In this document: in pieces, positions 33,425-44,922 of the stretch
How the letters are laid out: every line of letters begins with the position of its first letter
Position numbering within the stretch: position 1 is the first letter of the stretch
Source: Vigna angularis
Lineage: Eukaryota; Streptophyta; Magnoliopsida; Fabales; Fabaceae
Length of the DNA stretch: 64,000 bases
Direction of reading: 5' to 3'
Assembly (NCBI RefSeq): GCF_016808095.1
Contig: NC_068973.1
Location: 22,322,501-22,386,500 of the forward strand
Program-made: the position numbers and the translations under genes
The notes under the pieces: generated by a model
What the model saw: the letters and a program-made list of their open reading frames with translations, nothing else
Told to the model about the DNA's origin: nothing
Database searches by the model: none

Positions 33425-33845
33425 AAAATCCGTATATAAGACCCAAAATCCGTATATAATACGTCTTTATATACGGATTACATACGGGCAAAAATCCGTA
33501 TATAATACCGTCGTAGCTAAATTTATATACGGATAAATTCGTATATAACTTATATACGGAAATTATATACGGATATATCCGTATATACGTTATATACGGA
33601 TAAATCCGTATATAACTTATATACGGAAATTATATACGGATATATCCGTATATAAGTTATATACGGATAAATTCGTATATAATTTATATACGGAAATTAT
33701 ATACGGATATATCCGTATATAAGTTATATACGGAAATATCCGTATATAACTTATATACGGATATATCCGTATATAATTTCCGTATATAAGTTATATATGG
33801 ATTTATCCGTATATAACGTATATACGGATATATCTGTATATAATG
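33425..33845 (+). repeat. CACTA subterminal palindromic repeats (TATATACGGAT)
   Basis: More than 20 copies of ATATACGGAT or its complement in about 420 bp, arranged as inverted pairs such as TATACGGATATATCCGTATA. Such subterminal arrays are binding sites of the TnpA protein in En/Spm-type elements (established for the family, inferred here). Confidence 0.9.
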
Positions 33846-34154
33846 TTTTAACAAGAGCTAAATAAATACTCTGTATATAGCAGTTCCCCATGCACAACAA
33901 TATACAAGCAGACCTGGACATTATAGTGAACATTCAGCATTGTTATAAACAAACCTGGACATTATACATTACACATTGACATATAAATTTAATAAGGTTT
34001 TCAGATACACTTAATCCACAAAGGAAACATTGTATATGAATACATAAATATTGTTTACATCAATATAACTGAAACATTTGGTAAGTTCATAAACAGATTG
34101 TAGTTGTTGTTCTAAATAAGTTCAACAGTAATGGAAATAAGTTCTATAAAATGC

Positions 34155-36029
34155 CTAATAATGCATGTAATCATTTCCATCTTGTGGTTGTTCATCTGGT
34201 GGTTGCTGGTGTGGTGGTTGTTGTTCTGGAGGTTGCTGTTCTAGAGGTTGCTGTTCTGGTTGGACTATATTGGGTACGTCATTTTGAACTTGAGGATTTG
34301 GAAGGTTTAAAAATTGTTGTGCAGCCGCGGCGGCTGAAGGCGGAAGGAATGGCAGGAGGACGCCAATAAAGCCTACAAGATTTTGAAGCTGCTGACCATA
34401 TTGTTGTAACTGCGATTTCAGGTTAAGAATTTCTTCTGAATTTTGAGGTTGAGCAGTAGAAGATGCCTGTGTTTGTTGGATGTAACTATCAACACAGTCA
34501 TCTTGGGAAGTGACATTTCCAATGCCGTATACGCGTCCCTTGTATTTTCCACCAGCAGCCTCTAACCAACATCGGTTTCTCAATCTTTCCTCCTCCGCAG
34601 GGTCTAGAGGAGAAGATGTTGAGACACCAACAGATGCAGTCTCAGATCTAATTTGAGAAAATTTTGCAACAAATTGTTCCTGTTAAATGAATAAATATTA
34701 TCATTACACATGAGGTTTAAAAACTGAAAATTTATAATGTGATAGAGTTAGTACAAACTTACATGGGTCCGCCTAGACCTTTCGTCCACAAATTCTCCTT
34801 TTGATTGACGAATATGTGTCTGCTGAAATATTTCATCAACATGCACAGACCGACCAAGCTCTTGTGACTGCAAACAAAAGGAGTTGTTAATAAATATTTG
34901 TAAAGTTTATGATTACAAATATAACAAAAAAAATGTACAAGTTATATACCAAACGAATAGCATGCTCATGCACGCTTATAGATCCTCCAGTGTGCAAACA
35001 ACCACCCTTTTCAGATGTCTGATTCTTCTTTGCCGTTTCACACTTTTGTCTATAAAGTGGCATGTTCCACTTTTCCAAAAGACCATTCCAAGTATCGTCC
35101 CCCAGCCAATCAGGTCTTTTTCCTAGTGTTATAGCTTTTTTATACATCTTTGAGAGTCTATGAGATGCCTTGGTGTGATAATTTTTTTTGACCTTTTCCT
35201 CATCTTCAGGCTTCCATGAAACCCTTCTCTGTTATATTAGAAATAATAGGTTTGAATAAGTAAACAAGTTCAAAGTATAAATTAAATGCAGGACACCAAC
35301 TATTGACTTGTAACAGGATTAGGAATGAAAAGTGTTTACCTTAAAACGTTCGAAGAAGACATCTCTGGTTGACTTAGGGATTGCACCCCATGTTAGCCAT
35401 GGCTCATCAAACTGTTCCTTGATGGTGGCTGTGATTGCCTTGGATGCAGTTTTTGTAGGATAAAACCTAAAACAAAATTAAACTCAAACATTACAATAAT
35501 ACAACAATGAATTATGTATATATTAATTGAGTTATTTTTTTCCTTACCCTCCTCCAACGGGTGTAATCATTGGACGACTATTGGAACATTCTTCCATGTT
35601 ATTGGCGGCTGAACTAGAATGTGGATCTGCATCCTCTATACCAGGTGATGCTGCAATATTTCTGGGAATTGATGGGTTAGAACCAACATTGGGAGAGAGT
35701 GAAGCCTGAAGATAAGGAGGCACTTGGTATGGAGTGGGTGTCAAGCCAGGCACTTGTATTGGAGTTGGAAGAGATGTACCAATAGAGGTAGGTGAAGATG
35801 TAGGAACTTGATGTGGAGTGGGAGTGAAGGCAGGAACAACTAATGGAGGTGGAACAGATCTACCAGTAGAGGTAGAGGTAGGTGTAGTTGGTTGACTGGT
35901 TGAACCAATTTCATTATTGAAACGTGTCATCAACTTCACTACGTAAGTTTTCTTCCCCTTGCCCTTATCAAAATTTCCTGAAGGTGGAATAGGAGGGCCA
36001 GAAGGACCTGATGCCATATTCTTGAACAT
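34155..36029 (-). CDS. TnpA-like CACTA protein (plant transposase Ptta/En/Spm type), five exons
   Basis: Exons on the minus strand: 35548-36029, 35340-35466, 34950-35228, 34763-34867, 34155-34679. All junctions are GT-AG and phases match, giving about 505 residues with no internal stop (a start at MASGPSGPP, 36017, is equally likely). The N-terminus is Pro/Ser/Thr-rich low complexity. The central part has FYPTKTASKAITATIKEQFD, TWGAIPKSTRDVFFERFK, RRVSWKPEDEEKVKKNYHTK, RPDWLGDDTWNGLLEKW and ASHRLSKM. The C-terminal part has GGKYKGRVYGIGNV and a Gln/Pro-rich tail. This is the Transposase_24-like second protein of CACTA elements, which binds the subterminal repeats. A Mutator-like insertion lies only about 12 bp upstream of the first ATG. 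Confidence 0.82.
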
Positions 36030-36040
36030 AATATATATTT

Positions 36041-37371
36041 GGTTTAATTGCTTGCATTGTCCCTAGTTTGGCTGCAACGTGTCAAAGTAGTCCATCTTTT
36101 TAAAAAAAATTCAATTACGTACAAACTTGGTTTAAAAGTGTCAATTTCGTCCAAACGTATGTAAAATTTGCTTCAATCAAGTCCCTTCCGTTAAATTCAC
36201 CAAAACGGACGTTAATTGTTCTCTCTCCTCTGCTCCTCTGCTTCTCTGCTCTGCTCCTCTGGACATTATAAAATAATATAATGATAATATAAAATATAAA
36301 ATAATACATTAAGCAATTATTAGAAAATTTGAAAATATTATGCATATATATTAAATGAAAAAAACAGTATACGTGGACTAAGTTATACAGAACTTCTGCA
36401 CAGAGTAATGATTGTGAATGAAACTCTCATTTCTCATATATTTATACTTGGTTTTAGTTTATCTTACAAAAACATGAAAACTAAATCTAAACAAAAAGTA
36501 TTCTTTTCACACCCATTTTCTGCTTCATTCGATAATTGCTTTTCGTAGTAAAATATTATATTAAAATAATAACAATAAATATAATTAAAATATTATAATT
36601 CGTAGTAAAATATTATCTAAAAATCAAATAATTCATTTTTCTGTTCTTTAACTAAAAAGGTATTTACAAAATTATTTATTTTGGTATAATATTGGTTGAA
36701 CTGTTTCTACATATTTTCATTTTCTTTAAAAAAGAATTATACGTTTTGTGTTAATTATATATATATATATAATTTATCGTCATTAAAAGTATATTAAAAA
36801 TATATATAAGATAATAGGATAAATCATATATATTTAAAATAATTTATTAATTAATTTATTTACTAAAATAGTTTTAAGATAATAAAATATAAGATAGATA
36901 TTTATATTTGAGATTAATAAAATTATTTTACTTTAAAATACACACATATTTTAATTAATAGATACTGTATAACTTTAATTTTTTCTTTCAATTAACAGGC
37001 ACAATTCTCTATTAATAAATCATATGTAGCATATTGGTAAAAAAAAAGTGGAATAATAATTTAGATAAAATCATTTAGTTACATCATGATCATGATTTAA
37101 TTTATGTAAATATTAAATATAAGTGAAAAACATTTTACTAAAGGAGCAGCAGAGCATAGCAGCAGAGCAGAGAAGCAGAGGAGAGAGAAAAAAAAATTAA
37201 CGTCCGTTTATGTGGATTTAACGGAAGGGACTTGATTGAAGCAAATTTTACATACGTTTGGACAAAATTGACACTTTTAAACTAAGTTTGGACGTAATTG
37301 AAACTTTTTTAAAAAGATGGACTAACTTGACACGTTGCAGCCAAACTGTGGACAATGCAAGCAATTAAACC
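36041..37371. mobile_element. Non-autonomous Mutator-like element (MULE) with long terminal inverted repeats
   Basis: Terminal inverted repeats of roughly 220 bp (36041-36260 against 37145-37371) start GGTTTAATTGCTTGCATTGT. The 9-bp target duplication TATATATTT flanks both ends (36032-36040, 37372-37380). Long inverted ends with a 9-bp duplication are characteristic of Mutator. The 900-bp centre is AT-rich with no transposase. The ends include CT-rich words (CTGCTCCTCTG type). Confidence 0.9.
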
Positions 37372-37447
37372 TATATATTTTTATACAATAGAAGAAAAGA
37401 AAATTTAGAAATAGTACAATCAGAGATAAATGCAATAAAACTCTATT

Positions 37448-40400
37448 CTGTAACCAACTTGTGAGATAATATAATATTGTGATTGTGATAAAGGTATTTG
37501 CCAAGAATTTTTCAGCAAGATAATATAATATTGTGATTGTGATGTGTGGAACTTGGTAGAACATATGGAATCACGTGAATAGTTTTTCACAGTAGTTTTC
37601 GCAGGTAAAGTATTTGCCAAGAATTTTTCAGCAAGATTTGGAATTAGTTATGTGAGATTTATTTATGAACGATTAATATTCTCAACCACCAAAAAGAGAC
37701 ATATCCGAATAACCAGCCAAATTCAAATTCAACATAGAATCTCTAAGTTCAGATTGACAAGTAACTAATAGACATCTTTGGCAATTGACAGGAAACTAAT
37801 ACTTTGGATTAACTCAAATGCTAAACACTGAAACTCAAGTCTTGGGTTTTTATTACATTTGAGGTTACCCAATTGATTATTTTTGCTGCCATGATAGTTA
37901 AATTTATTTCTCAAAGAAAATGGAGAAGTATATAACTTAATCCAAGTGGTAAGATAACAAGATTGTTTTTCTTAAATGAACTTTTGGGGGTGACTAAGTG
38001 TTGTAAAGAGAGTAAGTGCTAGTATAGCTTGTGAGTCCACTAGCTTTAATTTGGATTAGTTGGAAACTGACTTGACTTCTCCACGTGAAGGATCTAAGAC
38101 AAATAAAAAAGAATTCTAACTACTAACATGATATTAGAAAGTTGTTATTAATAGAAAAGTGATCAAGAATGGTAATTAGAAAATGGAACTGTTAAATTGG
38201 TCATTTAGTGCTACTTCTGTTTACGATGCCATCTATTGTTGTTCGAGAACCTCCAATAATTCAGTAACCAACATCAGAGCTTCTAACTACTAACATGGTA
38301 TGCCATAAGTGTTCAGAACAAAGTCATCCCGTGAAACACCAATTGGAGAGCTAAATCCAAGAACAAAGTCATCCCGTGAAACACTAATTGGAGAGCTAAA
38401 TCCAAGCACAGGGGATTGATTGAAGAAAAATGAAAAAGGCTAGCTACTAGGTGGTAGATCAACCGCTACTCTATGGGCACAAAGAGACAACACACATGCT
38501 GATTTTAAGGTCTCTTAAAAACTCCTTCCTCTCGGCAATTTGGAGATCTATCTTTTCTTCTTTTCCCGTGGAGATAGCAAGAGTATTACGGAGATGATGG
38601 CTTGATGAAGGAGAAAGGGGGTGCTGGTGTGAGATGATAAGTCCATAGAGGGAGAGAAGAACGAGCGGCTTTTGCGGCTGAAGTGAAGTATACGTTTCTT
38701 ACTTTTCTTAAAATACAAGAACTGAATTGGAGATGAAGAGAAGAAGCTGCTGTAATGATTAGAAGAGACGCATATGTGATGAGCTTTTGAGAGAGTGAGC
38801 ATTGTGATTTGCTTGGAGAAAACTCTTGAAGAAGTAGATGAATATGGAGGTGTGATTCTCGGTCAAAATAGCTAGAATTGTGTGATTCCTACTTGCAATT
38901 TGGAGAAGTACAACCATGGTCCACCAACACATGAATTCTCGGCAAAAGTGGTCATATAGTAATAGCTTATCTATGCTTTCACTTCATGTAGCTTGTTTGG
39001 ACGGTAATATGGTTCTGAATTCAGCAAGTATGCTTTCCTTTTTCCTTTAAGAAAGTGGACGGTCCTACTAGAAGTAATATATGTTTTCATTTTGCTTTTA
39101 TTGCCTTTCTTTTAGACAATGATCATGAGTCCAGCAACATCTTTCTTCAACATAATTCTACTTTGCTTAATTTATTAAAACTTGTAGAGAACCGTGAATG
39201 GGAAGTCTGCACCGATTATGATTTCTTAGAATAGGATTGTTTATATTATTCTTATGGGAAGAAGTTAAGTGTTAGTTTTATACAAAAAGACAAAAGCTTT
39301 CAAAGAGCATTTTGGAGAATGAATTTACGTGAATGAAGGATATCAAGCTTTTGAGAATTCTTAAACCACACCAAGTGATTTCTTTCACGTCTGCAGAAGA
39401 AGTGGCAAGTGGCCCACGGTCCTTAAATTGCATCTTTTGTTTATTCATTTGAAAATGGCCAAGTAGTTGTTGTTTGGTTATGTGAATTCAGCAATTACAA
39501 TTTTAAGAAAGTGGTAGGGTCCTACTTGTTTTTCATTTTCTAAATGCTTTGGTATCCTTGTTTTGTTGTAGACAATGCCGTGTGGTTGTGTGTCCAGTAG
39601 CAGCCCCTCCCTTTTAATATCTTGCACTTTGTTTGGTTTTTAAATTGAAGGATTTACGTGAATGTATAGGAGCAAAGTTTTCAGAATTCTAAACCCCTTT
39701 TCACGTGAAGAGTTGGCCTATGGCCCTTTCTTGCAATTTTTTTATTACTTTGAGACTTATGACTAAGATGGAGTAGTAGATAGCTTCTATGTTTATTTGT
39801 TTTCAATTCCCTTTGCAATTGAGTGGACCTTGTGTGTAGAAGATAAAATTCACGTCTGGAAGGAAGAGACAACCAAATTGCTTGACATTTTCTTCTTTGC
39901 TTGCCAAATAGCTCACGGCCAAGAGGATTTAAGTGAAGCATTTCTTTTGTTTAATAATAAAAAAAAGGAATTAAGTAAAGTCACGGTCAAGGAGTGGTTT
40001 TAAGGAAATTGTAAATTTGAATTTCTTTTGGTAGATGATTTGGTCACAGTTAATAGTAGGGAAGTTTTACAGTTTTTCATTTTCTTTGCTTTAAAATCTT
40101 GTATATTGTATGTTGACTTGATTTTCAGTATTTGAGTTGTTGCGAATTGTTTTTGATATTTGAAATGGTTGTGATTTCATTTTAATGTACCAATTTTATT
40201 TTTACTGTCTAAATTTTGTTTTACTATTGTGAATTCTATTTAAACGCAATTTTAATTTTATCGCAACCAAAAACACTACAAAAACCCCCCATTACGTGTT
40301 GACAAAAGACTGAACCACATTTGATCCCTGAGAGACGACCTAGGAGTCACATCCTAGCACTGTACTACATTCTTTAATGGAGATAATTAGAAGGGAGCCT

Positions 40401-40453
40401 TTATTTCATGGTAAAGATTATGTTCAGCAGTTGGCCCTTATAACTGAGGTATT
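37448..40453. mobile_element. Unassigned 3-kb insertion between 17-bp direct repeats
   Basis: TGCAATAAAACTCTATT occurs at 37431-37447 and again at 40454-40470, so the 3 kb between looks inserted. It has no protein-like ORF. Internal duplications: a GATAATATAATATTGTGATT block twice near 37466-37541, a 43-bp tandem duplication at 38317-38403, and loosely repeated blocks at 38900-40000. A leader-like word (GAGACGACCTAGGAGTCACA) at 40334 hints at an LTR-element remnant. Class uncertain. Confidence 0.5.
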
Positions 40454-40566
40454 TGCAATAAAACTCTATTAGTAAATGTTTAATGTTAAGACTTACATTC
40501 ATAAGAACTTAAGATTGTGGACAACATTATAAATGCAACAACAATAAGGAGGAACACACCCTAACT

Positions 40567-42265
40567 CTATTCAGTGCTAGAACTATGAAATTCATCTTCA
40601 TTGTCATCTTCACTCTGTTCCTCTGCATTGTATTCTTCTAATTCCGTTGTATCTTCATCTATCTGCCCTTGAAATGATGAAATATTGTTAGGGTTCACTT
40701 CTTCAAGACCAGCGTCTACATCTTGTAATCGGACTACTTCTTCAACGTCAATGACGTCATTAACATGTGACATTTCCTCCACTTGGTATGGCACATCGAC
40801 TTCTACATCATTCGAATCAATGCGACCTCTAGGCTTCGTTTTTATCGCAACACACCAACCTCGTTTGTCCGTGCGTGATGTAGGATATGGTACATAATAC
40901 ACTTGTTGTACATTATGTGCAATTATAAAAGGATCAAACAACACATATCTTTTATCCATTCGAATATCCACAATGCCATACTTTGAATCCACCCTTGTAC
41001 CTACTCTCGATGGATCAAACCAATCACAATAAAATAATACAATTTTCTTTTCTGTGGTTGTTGAATTGTATTCCAACTCATAAATGTGTTTAATGACACC
41101 ATAGAAATCATCTTGACCTCCTTCTGTTAGCCCTTTAACATGAACCCCACTATTTATTGTCTTCTTGCCCTGACTCCATGCATGGGTATGAAATTTGTAT
41201 CCATTAGCAAAGAATGTGTGCCATTCCTTTACACACCTTAAAGGACCAAGTGATAAATCTCTAAGATGTTGGTTCCTCACACTTAAAGGATCGTTATGAA
41301 CCAACAACCATTCAGGATATCAACCTATTCAACAATGTAATGATTAAAGAATTAAGGAAGAAATGAATGTGTTAGAATGATAGGAAGTCGTACTTTTTGC
41401 CTGAACCACAATGAGAAATTAGCATGTATGTATGTCGAGCTGTTTGACTCAGATAGTTGATAGGTATGTAGGAATGACCTGTTGACATGTATGACGAGAT
41501 TAGATCAAACACAATGCATGTAATCAAATGAAAAAACCTCCGATGGGTAATATAATTGATTTTGGAGGCTTACTGAAGGTAAGGTTCAACTTCATTGTAA
41601 TTGATCAATACATGAACATGAGCTGATCTCAATTCTTCATCACTTAGCCAATGTGTTGATTCCCTCCCAGAATGACGGCTAGGTTGGTCAAACACTAATA
41701 ATGTTGTCGTTAGGCTTTCTATTTCAATGTCTACTTCATTTCTACTGCTTTGTGGTGTTAACATGAAGTGTTTGAAATAGTGGGAACAAAAATGAGTTAT
41801 TTCTCTGTGCAAGTATGATGCGCAAATAGATCCTTCAACCCTAGCTTTATTCTTTACTGAACGTTTAGCATATCCCATGAACCTACAAATTTGAAACTGA
41901 TATGTTAGGATTTTTGAATTATGCCTAGTAAATTGAACGATAAGATGTCATATTGTCACCTTTCAAATGGGTACATCCACCTATAGTGGACTGGTCCACC
42001 AAGTCGTGCCTCATATGGAAGATGGATAGGGAGATGTTCCATAGAATCAAAGAATGAAGGAGGAAATATTCTCTCCATCTTGCACAGAATGAGAGGAATG
42101 TTTTCTTCCATCTTCACTAGGTCATCCTTGTTCAATGTAGTAGAACACAAATCTCTAAAGAAATGACTTATCTTTGTAATGGGATTGAGAACATGAGACG
42201 GTAAAGAACTAAACGCTATAGGAAGTAAGCATTGAGAGTGTGTGACAGGAGTGAGATCTGAAAGT
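40567..42265 (-). pseudogene. CACTA TNP2 transposase, C-terminal part
   Basis: Minus strand from the right: LPSHVLNPITKISHFFRDL and MERIFPPSFFDSMEHLPIHL (42265-41956), intron, RFMGYAKRSVKNKARVEGSI (from about 41890) to LINYNEVEPYLQ, intron, then [62 protein letters not shown] (DUF4216-like) and an acidic tail ending at 40567. The catalytic N-terminal half is missing. The junction at about 41330 is out of frame with the expected splice, so the gene is broken. Confidence 0.8.
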
Positions 42266-42397
42266 GCCTACCAAAACGCGTCCTAGGGTATGAAAAAGAC
42301 CTAATGGGCGAAATCCCGCTGAGCCCAATTAAAACAAAACAGTCCACCCAATCTACAGCAGTCGCGCTCAGCGGTAATTATCGCTGAGCGGCATTTG

Positions 42398-42832
42398 CGG
42401 CACCAACTCTTCTCTCTCAACCACTTCTTTTTCTTTTTCTTCATCTTTATCTTTCTCACTCAGCTCTTCTTTCTCTTTTCTCTCTATCTTTTCCTCATCT
42501 CCCTCTATTTTTTTCTCATCAAGAATCTTGTCACTTTCAGTGACATTGGTTTGCCCTTCCTCCTTAAGGTTAACTTCAGTATTAACCTCATCATTCAATC
42601 TCTGACTAATGTAACGAAGGTGCATCTCCATCCTTTTACATGATTCTTCAATGCTTTTCTGAGTAGAGTCAGAATTTTTCAAAAATCGTTGAAGGGTGTC
42701 ATCCAAATTTACTGATAGAGAGGGTTGTTGCTGCCATTGTTGTGGTGGCGGCCTATCAAATTCTTCGGCAGCTTGAGTGCTTTTGTGATGACAATTAGGT
42801 ATCTGTATGTACTGTTGAACTGCCTCCTCCAA
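42398..42832 (-). pseudogene. Gag fragment of Athila copy F
   Basis: Minus strand: PPPQQWQQQPSLSVNLDDTL, SIEESCKRMEMHLRYISQRL, then NEVNTEVNLKEEGQTN and a Glu/Lys-rich tail. It corresponds to the region after the zinc knuckle in the main Athila copy (WQQLSMLNERSMRMEETL). The protease is missing. Confidence 0.65.
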
Positions 42833-43296
42833 AGTTCTCCTTTTTCCCGATAACGAGGGTTTTTGCTGCCATTAGTTGTGGTGGTCGATTCTTAAATTGT
42901 TTGACAGCTTGCCAAAATTGATCATTATCCATGCCTGAGTGAGATCCCACCAGTGGTTGAAATTACCTTAGTAGAATTGAGTGCCTATTAAATTCTTGTT
43001 TGAATTGCATCCTGCAAACATTAGGCACAAAACTCTAGAAAATATTTGTTAGCACAAAAAGATAGAGAAGATAGATAAAAACAAATCAAAGGATATAATT
43101 GAAAAGATAAGAAGATAGGAAATAAAAACAGAAAAATAAAATAAAATAAAATAAAAACAGAAAAATAAAATAAAATAAAATAAAATAAAAACTGAAAAAT
43201 ATAAACAGAAAATAAAAATTCGAAATTTAAATTAAAAATTCAAAAACAAGTCAAAGATAATCAATAATCACACAAATTAACCAGTTAAACCACGAG

Positions 43297-43314
43297 TCCC
43301 CGGCAACGGCGCCA
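43297..43314 (-). other. Primer binding site of copy F, tRNA-Asp type
   Basis: TCCCCGGCAACGGCGCCA on the plus strand, a perfect complement of the site at 29392-29409, 6 bp from the LTR. Confidence 0.88.
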
Positions 43315-43320
43315 AAAACT

Positions 43321-44602
43321 TGATGGACAAATTTATGAGCACCAAAATATGATGTCACAAACTTGTTTTTCAATCGGCAAGTATGACCGAATCGTTCAAG
43401 TAATAAACTTGGTAAGACCAAGTATCGTTCTTCCCAAAGGACTCACGGCCTAGTTTAGTTATGTGATTTCTTGATTAGCTAAGACTTAAAGACGAAATAT
43501 TTGGAGTTTAATATGCAAGACAGAAAATAAACATGTATACATGAAGTTTTGATCAATGGCTAAAACAAAAGACACACACTTTCAATGGAATATATTAATG
43601 AATATGTTGTTGGGGGTCAATTTCATCTTATCCACTCTCATATATTTTAGGAATTCAACATTCAAATCATCATTGTTAATGCCACTCTCTAAAGTACCTT
43701 TCTAGAAGGCTTCTCCCCAATCACGAGTTCATACAATTCCTAGCATTCCTAATGATCAGTTCATAAGTGCAGGAGCTTAACGACAACCAATATCATATTG
43801 GGAGAAATTCCCCGGATCTAGACTTCCCCGTACGTTCCCGTATCGACAAAACCAATAATCATGCATCGAATGAGTTAAACAATGCAAGCATTAAGCAAAG
43901 AGGAAAAACCCTAACTAATGATGAAAGAAAGCATAAATCTTAGATTAAGATGCAAGCATAAATTCCATATATGAGAGCTTCAAGAGATTACATTGATTCC
44001 CCAACAAACATACAGAGTTTAGTTCACCATATTCATGGTGAACCTAGATGAATTACAATGAAAGTATGAAAGAATAAACCCAATAAAGGTGAAGAGGTAG
44101 CCTGAGCATCCAAGATCCTCCTTCAAAGGGGTGGAAGAGAAAGTGTTTGCCTCGTTTCTGCCAAAGATACAAACCCTAGGACGTCCTAAAGCTTATATAC
44201 TATTCTAAAATTACAAAAAATCTAAGCCCAAGCCCATAAGTGTGCCGCTCAGCGGTAAAGTACCGCTCAGCGGTGAGTGCGCGTCTCTTTTCTTCCCCTC
44301 AGCGGACCTCCCGTGACCTTCTGAGTGCCGCTCAACGGTAAAATGCCGCTGAGCGGTGCCTTCGGCTTCTCCTTTTGCACTCTTTGATTCCTTTTCTGAT
44401 TCCATCTCTCTCATTCTTCACTTCTTTCACTAAATTCACCTTAAAATCTTCACAAAAACACTGAAATCAAGCATAAACCTGTCCAACTCTCTTATTTCTG
44501 AACATATGGATAAAAGTATGATTTCAAGCTAGTTTCTAAGTCTAAAGGTTGCTTTTAGTATCAATTTTAAGCATGAAAATAACAGTTTTTCAACTGTTAT
44601 CA
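43321..44602 (-). repeat. 5' LTR of Athila copy F
   Basis: 1282 bp, TGATGGACAAATTTATG...CAACTGTTATCA. It has the TATA box (minus GTATATAAGC, 44191-44200) with the GC cluster 44243-44357 upstream of it. AGTGG follows at 44603 and would be one half of the lost target duplication. Confidence 0.9.
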
Positions 44603-44917
44603 AGTGGATAAGATGAAATTGAACCCCAACAACATATTCATATATATATTTCATTGAAAGTGCTTGTCTTTTGCTTTTGCCATTGATCAACCTCATGCAT
44701 ACATGTTTATTTTCGTCTTTTGCATAGTAAAATCCAATTATTTTGTTCTTAAGTCTTAGCTAATCAACGAATCACATAACTAAACTAGGCCGTGAGTCCT
44801 TTGGGAGAACGATACTTGGTCTTACCGAGTTTATTACTTGAAACGATTCGGTCATACTTGCCGATTGTAAAACAAGTTTGTGACATCATATTTTGGTGAT
44901 CATAAATTTGTCTATCA
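44603..44917 (+). repeat. End of the 3' LTR of the large Athila-like element
   Basis: Plus-strand LTR sequence from AGTGGATAAGATG to TCTATCA, almost identical to 21335-21528 plus 29263-29385. It is followed by the target duplication ATGAC (44918-44922). Confidence 0.88.
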
Positions 44918-44922
44918 ATGAC

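Larger units (their letters stand above)
33393..42268 (-). mobile_element. CACTA (En/Spm) transposon, right end lost, with nested insertions
   Basis: The left end CACTACAAGAAAAAAG is a classic CACTA terminus, followed by subterminal palindromic repeats. Two genes on the minus strand follow: a TnpA-like gene (34155-36029) and the C-terminal part of a TNP2 transposase (40567-42265). A Mutator-like element (36041-37371) and a 3-kb insert (37448-40453) lie between them. No second CACTA end is present; TNP2 breaks off at about 42268 at a junction with Athila copy F. Confidence 0.85.
42269..44602 (-). mobile_element. Athila-like copy F, 5' LTR plus partial gag
   Basis: Minus strand: LTR 43321-44602, tRNA-Asp-type primer site 43297-43314 (perfect), A-rich leader with pentanucleotide repeat (43130-43195), a gag C-terminal fragment (42368-42832), then 3'-region sequence with CCGCTGAGCG words (42300-42400). 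It is inserted in the 3' LTR of the larger Athila element (break at 44602/44603). Its own 3' LTR and the duplication on the left are gone. Confidence 0.8.
20408..44917 (+). mobile_element. Athila-like (Ty3/gypsy) element, 24.5 kb with nested insertions
   Basis: Bounded by ATGAC on both sides (20403-20407, 44918-44922). The 5' LTR is 20408-21528 plus 29258-29385, split by element G. The tRNA-Asp-type primer site is at 29392-29409, gag-protease at 30011-32257 and a structured 3' region at 32260-33392. A CACTA element with its own insertions follows, then a second Athila copy, then the end of the 3' LTR at 44603-44917. The overlapping parts of the 5' and 3' LTR differ at only about 3 of 315 positions, which supports their being one element. 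No RT, RNase H or integrase core is present, so it is non-autonomous. Confidence 0.85.

Noticed and set aside
33425..33845. A CRISPR-like repeat array
   Set aside because: No constant-length spacers; units are inverted palindromes beside a CACTA terminus in a plant genome.
34151..34369. Val-rich plus-strand ORF
   Set aside because: It is the complement of the Gln/Pro-rich C-terminal tail of the TnpA-like gene.
36041..37371. A MITE of the Tourist/Stowaway type
   Set aside because: Target duplication is 9 bp (not TA or TTA) and the inverted ends exceed 200 bp, which fits Mutator-like elements.
40273..40286. CACTACAAAAACCCCC as a second CACTA terminus
   Set aside because: It diverges from CACTACAAGAAAA after eight bases, has no subterminal repeats beside it and points the wrong way for the element at 33393.
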